Source of the DNA: Flavobacterium limi
Lineage (GTDB): Bacteria; Bacteroidota; Bacteroidia; Flavobacteriales; Flavobacteriaceae
Assembly (NCBI RefSeq): GCF_010645075.1
Contig: NZ_JAADZV010000014.1
Span: 61,101-125,100, forward strand
Direction: 5' to 3'
DNA length: 64,000 nt
Shown here: positions 20,901-29,850 of the stretch, one piece after another
How positions within the stretch are numbered: position 1 is the stretch's first letter
Layout: each line of letters begins with the position of its first letter
Position numbers and translations under genes: made by a program
The notes under the pieces: generated by a model
Databases searched by the model: none
Told to the model about the DNA's origin: nothing
Seen by the model: only the letters and a program-made list of their open reading frames with translations

Positions 20901-20974
20901 TGTGCCTGTAAAGCAGTCGTGCCGATTGCCCAAAAACTGATTACTGCACAAATAAATAACGTCCCTCTTTTCAT
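17930..20974 (-). CDS. GH127 beta-L-arabinofuranosidase-like enzyme with N-terminal LamG domain
   Basis: A 1014-residue exported protein (signal peptide 1-25, LQAQ). Residues 35-245 are a LamG/concanavalin-like domain, 275-355 a beta-sandwich linker ending VITVKEAK, and 365-1014 the GH127 (old DUF1680) catalytic region. The zinc-thiolate active site of this family is recognisable: Glu743 and Cys745 in NETCATYN, then Cys813-Cys814 in GFTCCNGTAIES, matching the Glu-x-Cys and Cys-Cys pattern of Bifidobacterium HypBA1. HypBA1 releases L-arabinose from hydroxyproline-linked beta-arabino-oligosaccharides of extensin. That makes this gene the strongest substrate clue in the locus. It follows the S9 peptidase by 57 bp. 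Confidence 0.88.
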   Translation of the reverse strand: MKRGTLFICAVISFWAIGTTALQAQNGDQILDGIGETGLIARYVFDGDAKDWSRNNLHGKIEDVKVKFVNDDLFGKVLSLPADSKAFVSVPGEGIIGEESLSITGWIYLRSAQKGQRFFDFGKSISSHFYAAPAGTQAKEGLQTEITTGKGVQYNTSSPAIAINKWNHIAVVLNIPSKTVSTYVNGVLTGETKNAELNLNQLFDSKSKLFIGKSLSEDDPYLNAKLHDFRIYRVSLNEKQINRIYKNALKEGQEEEAPEEQAADLPAFSKTAPQLYNQYLISVPDIQVETTTGYLPRIPSYLKGVYRDGVQGPEVRVIWPSPKDNSEVLKAGQYTVTGIVSGTDLKPKAVITVKEAKIAAAPKRKLEVFSLDEVTLNDDIGGQETKFIENRNKFISTLATTDPDSFLYMFRNAFGQEQPKEAEPLGVWDTQETKLRGHATGHYLTAIAQAYASTGYDKALQANFADKMQYMVNTLYQLAQLSGQPKEAGHKFVSDPTAVPPGPGKTDYDSDLSPEGIRTDYWNWGKGFISAYPPDQFIMLEKGATYGGQKTQIWAPYYTLHKIMAGLMDVYEVSGNEKALETAKGMGDWVYARMKKLPTETLISMWNRYIAGEFGGMNEAMARLYRITKDPHYLEVAKLFDNIKVFYGDANHSHGLAKNVDTFRGLHANQHIPQIMGALEMYRDSNTSDYYHIAENFWYKTVNDYMYSIGGVAGARNPANAECFISQPATIYENGFSSGGQNETCATYNMLKLTGDLFLYEQRGELMDYYERGLYNHILSSVAQDSPANTYHVPLRPGSVKQFGNPHMTGFTCCNGTAIESNTKFQNSVYFKSADNKVLYVNLYVPSTLNWTEKKVTITQTTDFPKEDFTKLTIKGSGNFDINVRVPHWATKGFFVKINGKEEKVKAQPGSYLTLKRKWKDADTIELHMPFEFHLEPVMDQQNVASLFYGPVLLAAQETEPRKDWRKVTFDVKDISKSIQGDPKKLEFTIDGVLYKPFYETYGRHSVYLDVTLK

Positions 20975-21031
20975 AGTTAACTTAATTTCTTTAAGATTTA
21001 CAAAATCTTTATTTCTATTTTTCTAAGCGTC

Positions 21032-23290
21032 TTATTTGTAAACTTCGCTCCATGCAGGAGGCGTTACGCCTAATAAATGCTGAACAAAATAATCCCTTCT
21101 TTTTCGTTCTCCGTAATCGCCTCCGGCAGAATGTCCCATTCCGGGAACAATTACCAGTTCAAAGTTTTTATTGGCTTTGATTAAAGCATTAGCAAACTGC
21201 ATTGTCGATGCCGGATCGACATTATCATCGAGTTCTCCTAAAATCAACATTAGGTTTCCGTTCAGTTGTGCGGCATTTGCTGTATTAGAACAGGCTTCAT
21301 ATTCAGGACCTATTGGATATCCCATCCATTGTTCATTCCACCACATTTTATCCATGCGGTTATCGTGGCATCCGCATGATGAAACGGCAACGTCGTAAAA
21401 ATCAGAATTAAAAACCAGTGCAGCTCCTGCATTTTGCCCTCCGGCAGATGTTCCGTGAATGCCTACTTTATCAATATTCATATAAGGATATTTCGCGGCC
21501 GCTGCTTTCATCCAAAGTTTTCTGTCGGGAAATCCGCCATCTTTTAAATTTTTCCAGCACACATCATGAAAAGCCTTCGAACGGTTTGAAGTTCCCATTC
21601 CGTCAATCTGAACGACAATAAAACCTAATTCTGCCAGAGATGACATCGCCCAATAATACGGCTGGAAATTCTTCGGCACAAAAGAATCCTGGGGACCGGC
21701 GTAAATGTATTCTATGATTGGATATCTACGATTCGGATCAAAAGTGGTCGGACGCACGATAACGCCCCAAATATCGGTTTTACCGTCCCTTCCTTTAGCT
21801 GAAAAAACTTCCGGTGCTGTCCAGCCTGTTTTATTCAGTTCCGAAATATCTGCCTGCTGCATTGCTACGACTGCTTTTTGAGTATCGGTACTTTTTAAAA
21901 CCGTAACAGGGGGTAAATCTACTCTTGAATACTGATCGACATAATGTTTATAATCCGGAGAAAAGGTTACTTTATGGTTTCCGTTTTCTGTGGTTAATCG
22001 TTTAAAGTTTTTTCCGTTAAAATCAATTCGGCAGAAATGAAGCAGATACGGATCCTGATCGTTATCTAAACCACTTGCTGTAAAATAGATCTGTTTGTTT
22101 TCTTCATCTACTTTTATCACTTCACGAACCGGCCAATCTCCTTTTGTAATCTGATTTTTTACTTTTCCTGTTCCTGCATCATACAAATACAAATGATTCC
22201 AGCCGTCACGCTCAGAAGCCCAGATGATTTCATTGTTCTTTTTTATGTTATGACGAAATCTTTTTCCGCTGTATTCTACAAAAGTTGGACTGGTTTCTTC
22301 GATAACTGCCCTTACTTTTCCGGTTGTGGCATTGACTTCCAGAACACGATACACCTGATGTCCACGCTGATTGTATTCAAAAGTAAAAACACTGCTGTCG
22401 TCTTTCCATTCTATTTCTGAAAGATCGTATTGTTGCTGAAATAAATCTGTTGGAACCGCAATTTGCTTTTTTGAAGCCACATCAAACAACTGCAGACTTT
22501 TGAATGGCAGCTGATCTCCTGGTTTTAAATATTCCCTTGTTTGTAATTTTGGCTGAAACTGATCTGCCGGACTTGATTCCACAAAATAGATTTTATGCTC
22601 CTCGCCCGGTCTGATTTTATACGCCATAATTTTTTTGTTGTCAGGCGACCACTGCAAATAAGATGAATAATAAAATCCCTTTGAACCGTCGTAACTCAGC
22701 TGGGTTTCTGTTTTTGTCTTTTTATTTTTTATATACAAATTGTAATTTTTGATAAAAGCGACATACAAAGAATCAGGAGAACCAACGGGTTTATTGCCCA
22801 GTTCGTCAAAAGTTCCGCCCCAGTATTCATTATTTCTTAAAGGATTTTTATATCTGCCTATTTTAGTGAGTTCGTACGTTTTTAAATTACAGGAAATTTT
22901 TACCGTATCTGTTGTAAAAACAAGCGTTGACAAGGTTTTATCAAACTCCAGATTCTCAATTGGCAGGTCTTGGCCTTTTACTTCTTTCTTTAAAAATTTT
23001 GATAAAGACTCCGCAAAAAGAGTATGATCAAAAGCTGCTGACTGTTTCTGCTGTTTGGTATCGGCCAAAAGAAATTCTTTGCCTTTTTGAATATTGTTGC
23101 TGTACCATACGTAATCGTTCCCAACCCAGTGAAACTCTTTTGGACTGTTGATTACCTTATTTTTAAATAAAGAATCTACAGCAATGGCTTTCTTATACTC
23201 TTTCAGTGTACCCTGGGCATGGCTGATCAGACACCATGAAAGTGTTAAAAGCACACTTATTTTTTTATTCGTTGTCTTCATAATTTTCAT
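21032..23290 (-). CDS. S9 family peptidase, dipeptidyl-peptidase IV-like
   Basis: A 752-residue exported serine peptidase: signal peptide 1-26 (ISHAQ), DPP-IV N-terminal beta-propeller to about residue 490, then an alpha/beta-hydrolase domain. The catalytic triad is Ser615 in GTSAGG (the usual Trp/Tyr position is Thr), Asp near 689 in GELDDNVDP, and His720 in GMGHSAGG. Family members remove X-Pro or similar dipeptides from N-termini, useful for proline/hydroxyproline-rich chains. This is the first gene of the eight-gene run and has the shared operator about 40 bp before its start. An in-frame ATG three codons downstream could also serve as start. Confidence 0.88.
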   Translation of the reverse strand: MKIMKTTNKKISVLLTLSWCLISHAQGTLKEYKKAIAVDSLFKNKVINSPKEFHWVGNDYVWYSNNIQKGKEFLLADTKQQKQSAAFDHTLFAESLSKFLKKEVKGQDLPIENLEFDKTLSTLVFTTDTVKISCNLKTYELTKIGRYKNPLRNNEYWGGTFDELGNKPVGSPDSLYVAFIKNYNLYIKNKKTKTETQLSYDGSKGFYYSSYLQWSPDNKKIMAYKIRPGEEHKIYFVESSPADQFQPKLQTREYLKPGDQLPFKSLQLFDVASKKQIAVPTDLFQQQYDLSEIEWKDDSSVFTFEYNQRGHQVYRVLEVNATTGKVRAVIEETSPTFVEYSGKRFRHNIKKNNEIIWASERDGWNHLYLYDAGTGKVKNQITKGDWPVREVIKVDEENKQIYFTASGLDNDQDPYLLHFCRIDFNGKNFKRLTTENGNHKVTFSPDYKHYVDQYSRVDLPPVTVLKSTDTQKAVVAMQQADISELNKTGWTAPEVFSAKGRDGKTDIWGVIVRPTTFDPNRRYPIIEYIYAGPQDSFVPKNFQPYYWAMSSLAELGFIVVQIDGMGTSNRSKAFHDVCWKNLKDGGFPDRKLWMKAAAAKYPYMNIDKVGIHGTSAGGQNAGAALVFNSDFYDVAVSSCGCHDNRMDKMWWNEQWMGYPIGPEYEACSNTANAAQLNGNLMLILGELDDNVDPASTMQFANALIKANKNFELVIVPGMGHSAGGDYGERKRRDYFVQHLLGVTPPAWSEVYK

Positions 23291-23295
23291 ATCAA

Positions 23296-23361
23296 TAAAA
23301 ATAAATAATAATTATTGAGGTGAATGGGTTAATATTAACACATAGTAATACAATATTACCC
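23296..23361 (-). promoter_or_regulatory. Shared operator and promoter of the eight-gene operon
   Basis: On the minus strand TAATAT (23353-23358) and TAATAT (23332-23337) begin 21 bp apart. The -7 box TATTTTTA is at 23296-23303, again exactly 28 bp past the nearer half-site. The far half-site is preceded by GGG and followed by TGTATTA, closely matching the SusC copy. Confidence 0.8.
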
Positions 23362-23437
23362 ACCAAAGTAAAGATTTGAGAAAAAGCAGTTATTAAACAC
23401 TAATAACTAAAATGCATTGAGAATACAGAAAAGAGAC

Positions 23438-24853
23438 TTAAATAATTTCCTTTTCTTTAATTAAATAATAAACCGGAATACCGATCAGCATAATTAAAAC
23501 GCCCCAGCCACAGGTTGAAACTTTAGTAAATAATAGTGAAACAGCAACCGCAGAAGCGATTATGATATACAGCCATGGCAAATAAGGGTATCCAATAGCT
23601 TTATATGGACGGACTGCATCCGGTTTTTTTCTGCGAAGAATAATGATTCCGTAAATCGTCAGGATATAAAAAATGAGTACGATGATAATGACAAAATCTA
23701 ATAAATCACCGTATTTTCCCGTAAGGCATAATACGCAAGCCCAGATACATTGTGCCCAAAGTGCCCATTCGGGAACGCTGGCATTGTTAAGTTTAGCTGC
23801 TTTTTTGAAAAACAAGCCGTCGTTTGCCATTGTATAATAAACTCTGGCTCCGGCCATGATTAATCCGTTGTTGCAGGCAAATGTGGAAATCATAATCATC
23901 AGCGCTATGATGAAAGTTCCGATGTCTCCGAAAATATACTGTGATGCGACTACGGCTACCCTATCGGATTTTGCACCGGCAATTTCGTTAAGCGGAATCA
24001 CGGCTACATACATCACGTTTGTCAATACATAAATGATGGTTACAATCAATGTTCCTAAAAACATACTCAGTCCAACATTTCGCTTCGGATTTTTAATTTC
24101 ACCTGCAATAAAAGTTACGCCTGTCCAGGAATCACTTGAAAATAAGGTTCCGACCATAGCTGCCGAAATTCCGGAAATCAAGGCTGTTGTTCCAATGGGA
24201 AACCACGAACCGTTTTCAGTATTAAAAGATCGTGGCGTCCAGGCATCTGTCCAGTTGGCATTCCAAACGGAAGATTTTGCTGCTAATGTAAATCCGAAGA
24301 TAATTAGTCCTGAAATAGACAAAATTTTTATAATGGTTAAAATGGTCTGCAGAATTTTACTGTTTTTGACACCCCGGGTATTCAGATACGTCAGCACAAT
24401 AACAATTACTATCGAAACAATTTGTGCTGTATTAAGTTTAAAACTCCCAATTTCGTACAAGATATTTTCATCACTTACTACCGGAATTAAATAAGCTGTA
24501 AATTTTGAAAATGCTACTCCAACCGCGGCAATAGTTCCGGTTTGAATCACTGCAAAAAAACTCCAGCCATACAGAAAGGCCGTTAGTTTATTATAAGCTT
24601 CCTTTAAATAAACATACTGACCGCCGGCATTAGGAAACATAGCACTTAATTCGCCGTAACTAATAGCTGCAATCATCGTAATTAATCCCGAAATCAGCCA
24701 TATCAGAATCAGCCATCCTGTTGAGCCTACCTGTCTGGCAATATCAGCACTAACGATAAATATTCCGGAGCCTATCATCGAACCTACCACGAGCATGGTT
24801 CCGTCGAGAAGCCCGAGTTCTTTTTTAAATTCTTCCTGGTTATTGTCTTTCAT
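23438..24853 (-). CDS. APC family amino-acid permease
   Basis: A 471-residue inner-membrane transporter with about 12 hydrophobic segments. It opens with the APC-type first helix LGLLDGTMLVVGSMIGSGIFIVSADIA, whose GSGIF break binds the amino-acid backbone. Downstream are the conserved GAxVYYxMANDGLFF region and a C-terminal hydrophobic pair. The gene follows the hydroxyproline catabolic genes on the same strand, after a terminator hairpin at 24975-25020, and precedes the S9 peptidase gene. Uptake of hydroxyproline or proline from the periplasm is the natural inference, but other amino acids are possible. Confidence 0.88.
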   Translation of the reverse strand: MKDNNQEEFKKELGLLDGTMLVVGSMIGSGIFIVSADIARQVGSTGWLILIWLISGLITMIAAISYGELSAMFPNAGGQYVYLKEAYNKLTAFLYGWSFFAVIQTGTIAAVGVAFSKFTAYLIPVVSDENILYEIGSFKLNTAQIVSIVIVIVLTYLNTRGVKNSKILQTILTIIKILSISGLIIFGFTLAAKSSVWNANWTDAWTPRSFNTENGSWFPIGTTALISGISAAMVGTLFSSDSWTGVTFIAGEIKNPKRNVGLSMFLGTLIVTIIYVLTNVMYVAVIPLNEIAGAKSDRVAVVASQYIFGDIGTFIIALMIMISTFACNNGLIMAGARVYYTMANDGLFFKKAAKLNNASVPEWALWAQCIWACVLCLTGKYGDLLDFVIIIVLIFYILTIYGIIILRRKKPDAVRPYKAIGYPYLPWLYIIIASAVAVSLLFTKVSTCGWGVLIMLIGIPVYYLIKEKEII

Positions 24854-24974
24854 TTTTTGGTTTGTTTTTTTGTTTTTTGTTTGTTTGGTGATTTTAAAAA
24901 ATATTACAAATTCTAAACCTGGTTATGGTTCAGAATTTCTTTCGATCCATAATTTAAAATCAAAATAGCATTAT

Positions 24975-25020
24975 AAAAAAAATCAGCTCCATTTTAAGAT
25001 AAGATGAAGCTGATTTTTTA
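24975..25020 (-). terminator. Hairpin terminator after D-hydroxyproline dehydrogenase gene
   Basis: AAAAAATCAGCT and AGCTGATTTTTT can pair around a partly self-complementary loop. The hairpin overlaps the stop codon of the dehydrogenase gene, so the permease may be only partly read from the catabolic operon. Confidence 0.7.
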
Positions 25021-26253
25021 AAGTTGAAACATTTGTGTATCGACAGAAGTTGGTTTTTCAGAAATAATCTCCGATACTATTTTTCCGCTTGCCGGTGCCA
25101 GACTTAGTCCCATCATGGCATGACCTGTAACCACAGTTAGATTTTTAAGCTTTTTGTCTCTGGCAATTATAGGCATCCCCGAAGGCGTACAAGGCCTGAA
25201 TCCGAACCAGGTATCTTCTTCTTTTGGCATTTCGATTTTCAAATCCGGGTAGAAATCGTTGATTGAATTTACGATTCCCTGTAACCGGTTCTGATTAATT
25301 TTTGTATCTTTTGTATGCGTGATCTCCATTGTCCCTCCAAAACGAATATCAGTATTCATTGGCGTTACAGCCACTTTTCCCTCACATAAAATAGACGGAA
25401 TAGAAGGTTTATGATTTTGGCCTTTTAATGTAAAACTGTATCCTTTTCCCGGCAGGATTGAAATATTTATATTCAGTTTTTTAGCAATTTCAGGGCTCCA
25501 TGAACCGGTTGCCAAAACTATTTCATCTGTTGCAAAAGTGCCTTTATCGGTTACAATTTCTGCAACAGTATTATTCTTTATAACAAAATTATTTACAGTG
25601 GTCTGCGAATGAATTTTCACGTTCAGTCTGTTCAGTTCATCTTTGATAAACTGCATGAATTTTTGCGGATAAATATGGGCATCGCTTTTATAATGAACAC
25701 CGCCAATTACATTTGTTGCTGTGCCTTTTTCCAGTTTTGAAACTTCTTCTTTGGAAAGAAAATCAACTTCTAAACCTAATGCTTCAGCCAGTTTTCCTTC
25801 GTGATGAATTTCTTCGGCAGTTTTATCTGTTTTATAAAGCATCAGAAGACCTTTTTCTTCATAAAAAAAAGAATTACTTTCTTTCGCAAAATCCTGATAC
25901 AATTCTTTACTCAAAAGCGATAAATCACAAAGTGCGGGCATTGCTTTTTCAACATGTTTTAAATTGGCATGCTTATAAAACAGTAGTCCCCATTTCATTA
26001 AATCTGCATTCAGCCGAGGCTTTACATAGAACGGACTGTGGCTATCAAACATCCATTTTATTCCCTGAGCAATCATTCCGGGCTGGGCCAGCGGAATTAT
26101 ATGCGAAGGCACAATCATTCCGGCATTTCCGTATGAGCAGCCGTCATTCATATCAGATTTATCAAAAACAACTACTTCATAACCTTCTTTAGCTAAATAA
26201 TAAGCTGAACATAAGCCTATTATTCCCCCGCCAATTATACTTACTTTTTTCAT
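25018..26253 (-). CDS. FAD-dependent D-amino acid (D-hydroxyproline) dehydrogenase
   Basis: From the ATG at 26253 the protein has 411 residues and starts MKKVSIIGGGIIGLCSAYYLA, the dinucleotide-binding motif of DAO/DadA-type flavoproteins. An upstream in-frame ATG at 26283 would add ten unlikely residues. Conserved C-terminal blocks WFGFRPCTPSGMPII and TGHAMMGLSLAPASGKIVSE complete the family pattern. Next to a hydroxyproline epimerase, the expected reaction is oxidation of cis-4-hydroxy-D-proline to 1-pyrroline-4-hydroxy-2-carboxylate. No accessory subunits of the Pseudomonas three-part enzyme are present, so it would act as a single-chain dehydrogenase or oxidase. It is 63 bp downstream of the epimerase gene. 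Confidence 0.87.
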   Translation of the reverse strand: MKKVSIIGGGIIGLCSAYYLAKEGYEVVVFDKSDMNDGCSYGNAGMIVPSHIIPLAQPGMIAQGIKWMFDSHSPFYVKPRLNADLMKWGLLFYKHANLKHVEKAMPALCDLSLLSKELYQDFAKESNSFFYEEKGLLMLYKTDKTAEEIHHEGKLAEALGLEVDFLSKEEVSKLEKGTATNVIGGVHYKSDAHIYPQKFMQFIKDELNRLNVKIHSQTTVNNFVIKNNTVAEIVTDKGTFATDEIVLATGSWSPEIAKKLNINISILPGKGYSFTLKGQNHKPSIPSILCEGKVAVTPMNTDIRFGGTMEITHTKDTKINQNRLQGIVNSINDFYPDLKIEMPKEEDTWFGFRPCTPSGMPIIARDKKLKNLTVVTGHAMMGLSLAPASGKIVSEIISEKPTSVDTQMFQL

Positions 26254-26316
26254 TATGGTTCTAAATTTAAAATTTGGCGACAAGATTTTTGTTAACCGCT
26301 GACTTATAGTTTCTTT

Positions 26317-27327
26317 TTAAATTACCTGAAATCCAAAGGCATAAGGATCATCATCTTCGTCAATGATTATATTATTGTAGCCGTATACTTTTGCCCAGCC
26401 CTGAATGCTTGGAACAATAGCTTTTATATCGCCTATGGATGTTTCTTCTTCGACTCTTCCAATAAATTTGCTTCCTATAAAACTTTCGTGAATATAATCT
26501 TCTCCTTTTTTGAGTTTTCCTTTGGCGTGAAGCTGTGCGATTCTGGCTGAAGTTCCGGTACCACAAGGAGAGCGGTCAATTGCTTTATCCCCATAAAAAA
26601 CAGCATTTCTTCCTGACGAAGTTGGGTCAATCGGCTCTCCGGTCCATAACATATGGCTTACATCACGGATGGTGTCGTTTTCAGGATGAATGAAAAGATT
26701 TGGATATTTTTCGTTGATGCGTTTACGGACTTCCTGACTGTACTGCACAATTTTCCCTGCTGTAAAATCCTGAACTCCTGAAAAATGCTTTTGCGGATCG
26801 ACAATAGCATAATAATTGCCTCCGTACGCCACATCAAAAACAATTTCGCCTAATTCAGGGCAATCAACGGTAAGCCCTTCGGCAGCTAAATATGATTTTA
26901 CATTCGTTAAACGAACCCAGTCTACTTTTTTCCCCGTTTGCTGGTATTCAATCTGAACCAAACCGGCAGGCGCTTCCATTTTTATTTTGCCCGGAATTTT
27001 AGGCACAACCAATCCTTCTTCGATGGCGATGGTTATAGTTCCGATAGTCCCGTGCCCGCACATAGGCAGACAGCCGGAAGTTTCTATAAATAAAATTCCA
27101 AAATCATGCTCCGGATTACTTGGCGGATACAAAATACTGCCGCTCATCATATCGTGGCCCCGTGGTTCGAACATAAGCCCTTTGCGAATCCAGTCATAGT
27201 CTTTTAAAAAATGCTGACGCTTTTCGCTCATGTTATTCCCTATCAGATTGGGGCCTCCGCCGGCTACCACTCTTACGGGATTTCCGCAGGTATGTGCATC
27301 AACGCAAAAAAATGTTTTTCTAGGCAT
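26317..27327 (-). CDS. 4-hydroxyproline 2-epimerase (proline racemase family)
   Basis: A 336-residue cytoplasmic enzyme. Both catalytic cysteines are present: Cys90 in MCGHGT and Cys255 in DRSPCGTGTSAR. Two cysteines separate epimerases from trans-3-hydroxyproline dehydratases, which usually have Thr or Ser at one position. It should convert trans-4-hydroxy-L-proline to cis-4-hydroxy-D-proline, the entry step of the bacterial pathway. Only 3 bp separate it from the upstream aldehyde dehydrogenase gene, so the two are co-transcribed. Confidence 0.92.
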   Translation of the reverse strand: MPRKTFFCVDAHTCGNPVRVVAGGGPNLIGNNMSEKRQHFLKDYDWIRKGLMFEPRGHDMMSGSILYPPSNPEHDFGILFIETSGCLPMCGHGTIGTITIAIEEGLVVPKIPGKIKMEAPAGLVQIEYQQTGKKVDWVRLTNVKSYLAAEGLTVDCPELGEIVFDVAYGGNYYAIVDPQKHFSGVQDFTAGKIVQYSQEVRKRINEKYPNLFIHPENDTIRDVSHMLWTGEPIDPTSSGRNAVFYGDKAIDRSPCGTGTSARIAQLHAKGKLKKGEDYIHESFIGSKFIGRVEEETSIGDIKAIVPSIQGWAKVYGYNNIIIDEDDDPYAFGFQVI

Positions 27328-27330
27328 AAA

Positions 27331-28899
27331 CTAAATCGAATTCCTGGTTAATATATCATTTACTGTTCTGTTAATGTTCAAAGGATTTTTATCCTGTAAA
27401 GCTTCCGGCAGTAATTGATCCGGCCAGTCCTGATATGTTACAGGGCGTACCCATCTTTTTACGGCTGTTAATCCGACCGATGTAAATTTACTGTCGGAAC
27501 TGGCAGGAAACGGCCCGCCATGTGTCATTCCGGAACAAACCTCAACTCCTGTTGGCACATTATTAAAAATTAATCGGCCTACTTTGTTTTTAAGATTTTC
27601 GATTACCTCCTTAAAGTCTTCGTATTCTTTTAAATCCGAATTTAAAACGGTTCCTGTAAGCTGTCCTTCGAGATCGAGAATAATTTCGTTTAACTGCTGA
27701 ATATCATCGCATTTGACTACAACAGAAAAAGGGCCAAAAACTTCTTTATGAAATGTTCTGTTTTTCAAAAAAATATCACCATCAACCGTTATGATACTTT
27801 GCAGGGCATAATTGGGTTTTGTCTCTTTTTCTACAATAGTTTTTTTGGTATATCCTTCTTGTTCAAGAACTTCTGATTTTAGACTTTCGTATTGACTTTT
27901 TATACTCGGATGCAACATACAAGTCGGGTCTAATTTATCGGTCTCTAAAGCTAAAATAGTAATAAAATCCTCCAATTCCTTACTTTTTATACCTAAAATA
28001 AGTCCAGGATTCGTACAAAACTGACCAGTACCTGCTGTGATCGATGCAGCATAATTTGCCGCCCATTTTTCACTATCTGATTTTAAAGCCGAAGGCAGAA
28101 TCAATACCGGATTTATACTTCCCATTTCGGCGTAAACCGGAATCGGAACAGGTCTGTTGGCCGCAATTTTGCAAAGAGCCGTACCTCCTTTTATGCTTCC
28201 TGTAAAACCAACTGCTTTAATTGACGGATGCTCTGTCAACGTTTTTCCAACAAAAATACCACTGCTGTTGAGATTAGAAAAAACACCATTTGGCATTCCG
28301 GTTTTTTGAGCAGCTTTTATAATAGCTGAAGCAACCAGTTCTCCGGTTCCCGCGTGAAGCGGATGCGATTTTACAATTACAGGACAGCCGGCTGCCAGAG
28401 CACTAGCTGTATCTCCTCCGGCAGTAGAAAAAGCAAGCGGAAAATTACTGGCTCCAAAAACCACAACAGGACCAAGTGGAATCTGTATCCTTCTAATATC
28501 AGGTTTGCCATCTGTTTTATTGATGATGGCTTCTACCCAGGAACCTTCTTTCAGCATCGTGGCAAAAGCCCTTAACTGCCCGGTTGTTCTGGCTCGCTCT
28601 CCATTTGCCCTTCCGGCAGGAAGCCCTGATTCCTGAATATAAGTCGTTAATAATTCTTCGCCTAAGGCTTCAATTTCATCAGCAATAACTTCCAGAAATT
28701 CGGCTTTTTTGACATTTGCAATAGTACTGTATGTTTTAAAAGCTTCTTCAGCTAAAACTGCTGCCTGACAAATTTCATCTTCAGAAGCTTCATAAAAAAA
28801 CGTTTCATTTTCTGAATTCTGTTCCGGATTTATGGTTTTAAAGGTTGTTTTTCCTTTTGCGGAAAGCAAGTCTCCAATATAATTTTTACCTGTTATCAT
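27331..28899 (-). CDS. Alpha-ketoglutarate semialdehyde (2,5-dioxovalerate) dehydrogenase
   Basis: A 522-residue NAD(P)-dependent aldehyde dehydrogenase. Visible are the ASNFPLAF substrate-channel motif with Asn152, the GFTGSIKGG cofactor loop (231-239), general base Glu258 in YAEMGSINP, and nucleophile Cys295 in TGQFCTNPG. The sequence matches the KGSADH group found in hydroxyproline and sugar-acid pathways. It would oxidise alpha-ketoglutarate semialdehyde, the product of the deaminase, to 2-oxoglutarate for the TCA cycle. It lies second in the operon, 21 bp after the deaminase gene. Confidence 0.92.
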   Translation of the reverse strand: MITGKNYIGDLLSAKGKTTFKTINPEQNSENETFFYEASEDEICQAAVLAEEAFKTYSTIANVKKAEFLEVIADEIEALGEELLTTYIQESGLPAGRANGERARTTGQLRAFATMLKEGSWVEAIINKTDGKPDIRRIQIPLGPVVVFGASNFPLAFSTAGGDTASALAAGCPVIVKSHPLHAGTGELVASAIIKAAQKTGMPNGVFSNLNSSGIFVGKTLTEHPSIKAVGFTGSIKGGTALCKIAANRPVPIPVYAEMGSINPVLILPSALKSDSEKWAANYAASITAGTGQFCTNPGLILGIKSKELEDFITILALETDKLDPTCMLHPSIKSQYESLKSEVLEQEGYTKKTIVEKETKPNYALQSIITVDGDIFLKNRTFHKEVFGPFSVVVKCDDIQQLNEIILDLEGQLTGTVLNSDLKEYEDFKEVIENLKNKVGRLIFNNVPTGVEVCSGMTHGGPFPASSDSKFTSVGLTAVKRWVRPVTYQDWPDQLLPEALQDKNPLNINRTVNDILTRNSI

Positions 28900-28920
28900 C
28901 GCTTTCGTTTAAAAATTTAA

Positions 28921-29841
28921 TTAAATGTTTTTGTAATCCGGTAAAGCCGGTCTGTTTTTCATGGCAGCTTCAATAATTGCCAAAACTCGTTTTCTGTCTG
29001 CTCCCTGCAAAGGAAGTCTTGGTGCTCTTACATTTTCTGTTCCCAGTCCTGTTGCTACTTCTGCCAGTTTTATATTTTGTACCAGTTGCGGTGAAATATC
29101 CAGTTCAAGCAATGGCATAAACCATCTGTAAATGGCTACCGCTTCTTCAACTCTTCCTGCTTTTACCAGTTTATAAATCGCTACTGTTTCTTCCGGGTAA
29201 GCGGCCACTAAACCTGCAACCCATCCGTCAGCTCCTGTTACCAGACTTTCAAGAGCTAAAGTATCAACTCCGCAAAGCACTTTTAATCGGTTTCCAAAAC
29301 GGTTTCTGATTCGGATTACATTGCTGATATCTCTTGTAGATTCTTTTACAGCCTCAATATTATCGAGTTTCAAAAGCTCTTCAAACATATCCAGTGTTAC
29401 TTCAATTTTATAATCTACAGGATTGTTGTAAATCATAATTGGTAATGAGACACTTTCTGCAATTTCCTTAAAATAGACTACCGTTTCATGATCAGTTGCT
29501 TTATAACGCATCGGAGGCAGCAGCATTAAACCGTTTACGCCTAATTCCTGTGCGCGTTTCGCCAGAGTTACTGCTTCACTTGTACTTTGCTCCGCAATAT
29601 TTACTATAACGGGAATTTTTCCTTCGACTAATTTTAAAGTTGCAGTAATTAAAACCTCTTTTTCGTCTTTGGTCAATGTACTAGCTTCTCCAAGAGTTCC
29701 GCCAAGGATAATTCCATTAACTCCGGCATCAATTTGTGCTTTAATATTTTTTTCGAACATTACGAGGTCCAGTTGACCTTTATCTGTAAACTTAGTCGTT
29801 ACAGCCGGCATTACGCCTTCCCATTTTATTTTCATATTCAT
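28921..29841 (-). CDS. DapA-like 1-pyrroline-4-hydroxy-2-carboxylate deaminase
   Basis: A 306-residue TIM-barrel aldolase-type protein from the ATG at 29841; a TTG start at 29853 would add four residues. It has the DHDPS-family GGTLGEASTL motif, the conserved IYNNP tyrosine near 138 and the Schiff-base lysine near 166 in EAVKEST. In hydroxyproline pathways this relative of dihydrodipicolinate synthase removes ammonia and water from 1-pyrroline-4-hydroxy-2-carboxylate to give alpha-ketoglutarate semialdehyde. It is the first gene of the catabolic operon and sits directly under the shared operator. True DapA activity is unlikely given the neighbours. Confidence 0.9.
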   Translation of the reverse strand: MNMKIKWEGVMPAVTTKFTDKGQLDLVMFEKNIKAQIDAGVNGIILGGTLGEASTLTKDEKEVLITATLKLVEGKIPVIVNIAEQSTSEAVTLAKRAQELGVNGLMLLPPMRYKATDHETVVYFKEIAESVSLPIMIYNNPVDYKIEVTLDMFEELLKLDNIEAVKESTRDISNVIRIRNRFGNRLKVLCGVDTLALESLVTGADGWVAGLVAAYPEETVAIYKLVKAGRVEEAVAIYRWFMPLLELDISPQLVQNIKLAEVATGLGTENVRAPRLPLQGADRKRVLAIIEAAMKNRPALPDYKNI

Positions 29842-29850
29842 AATTTTTAT

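Noticed and set aside
24033..24494. 153-codon open frame on the plus strand
   Set aside because: It is antisense to the middle of the APC permease, whose hydrophobic codons open the other strand; the translation has no family features.
25713..26192. 159-codon open frame on the plus strand
   Set aside because: Antisense to the FAD-dependent dehydrogenase, with a phenylalanine- and leucine-rich nonsense translation.
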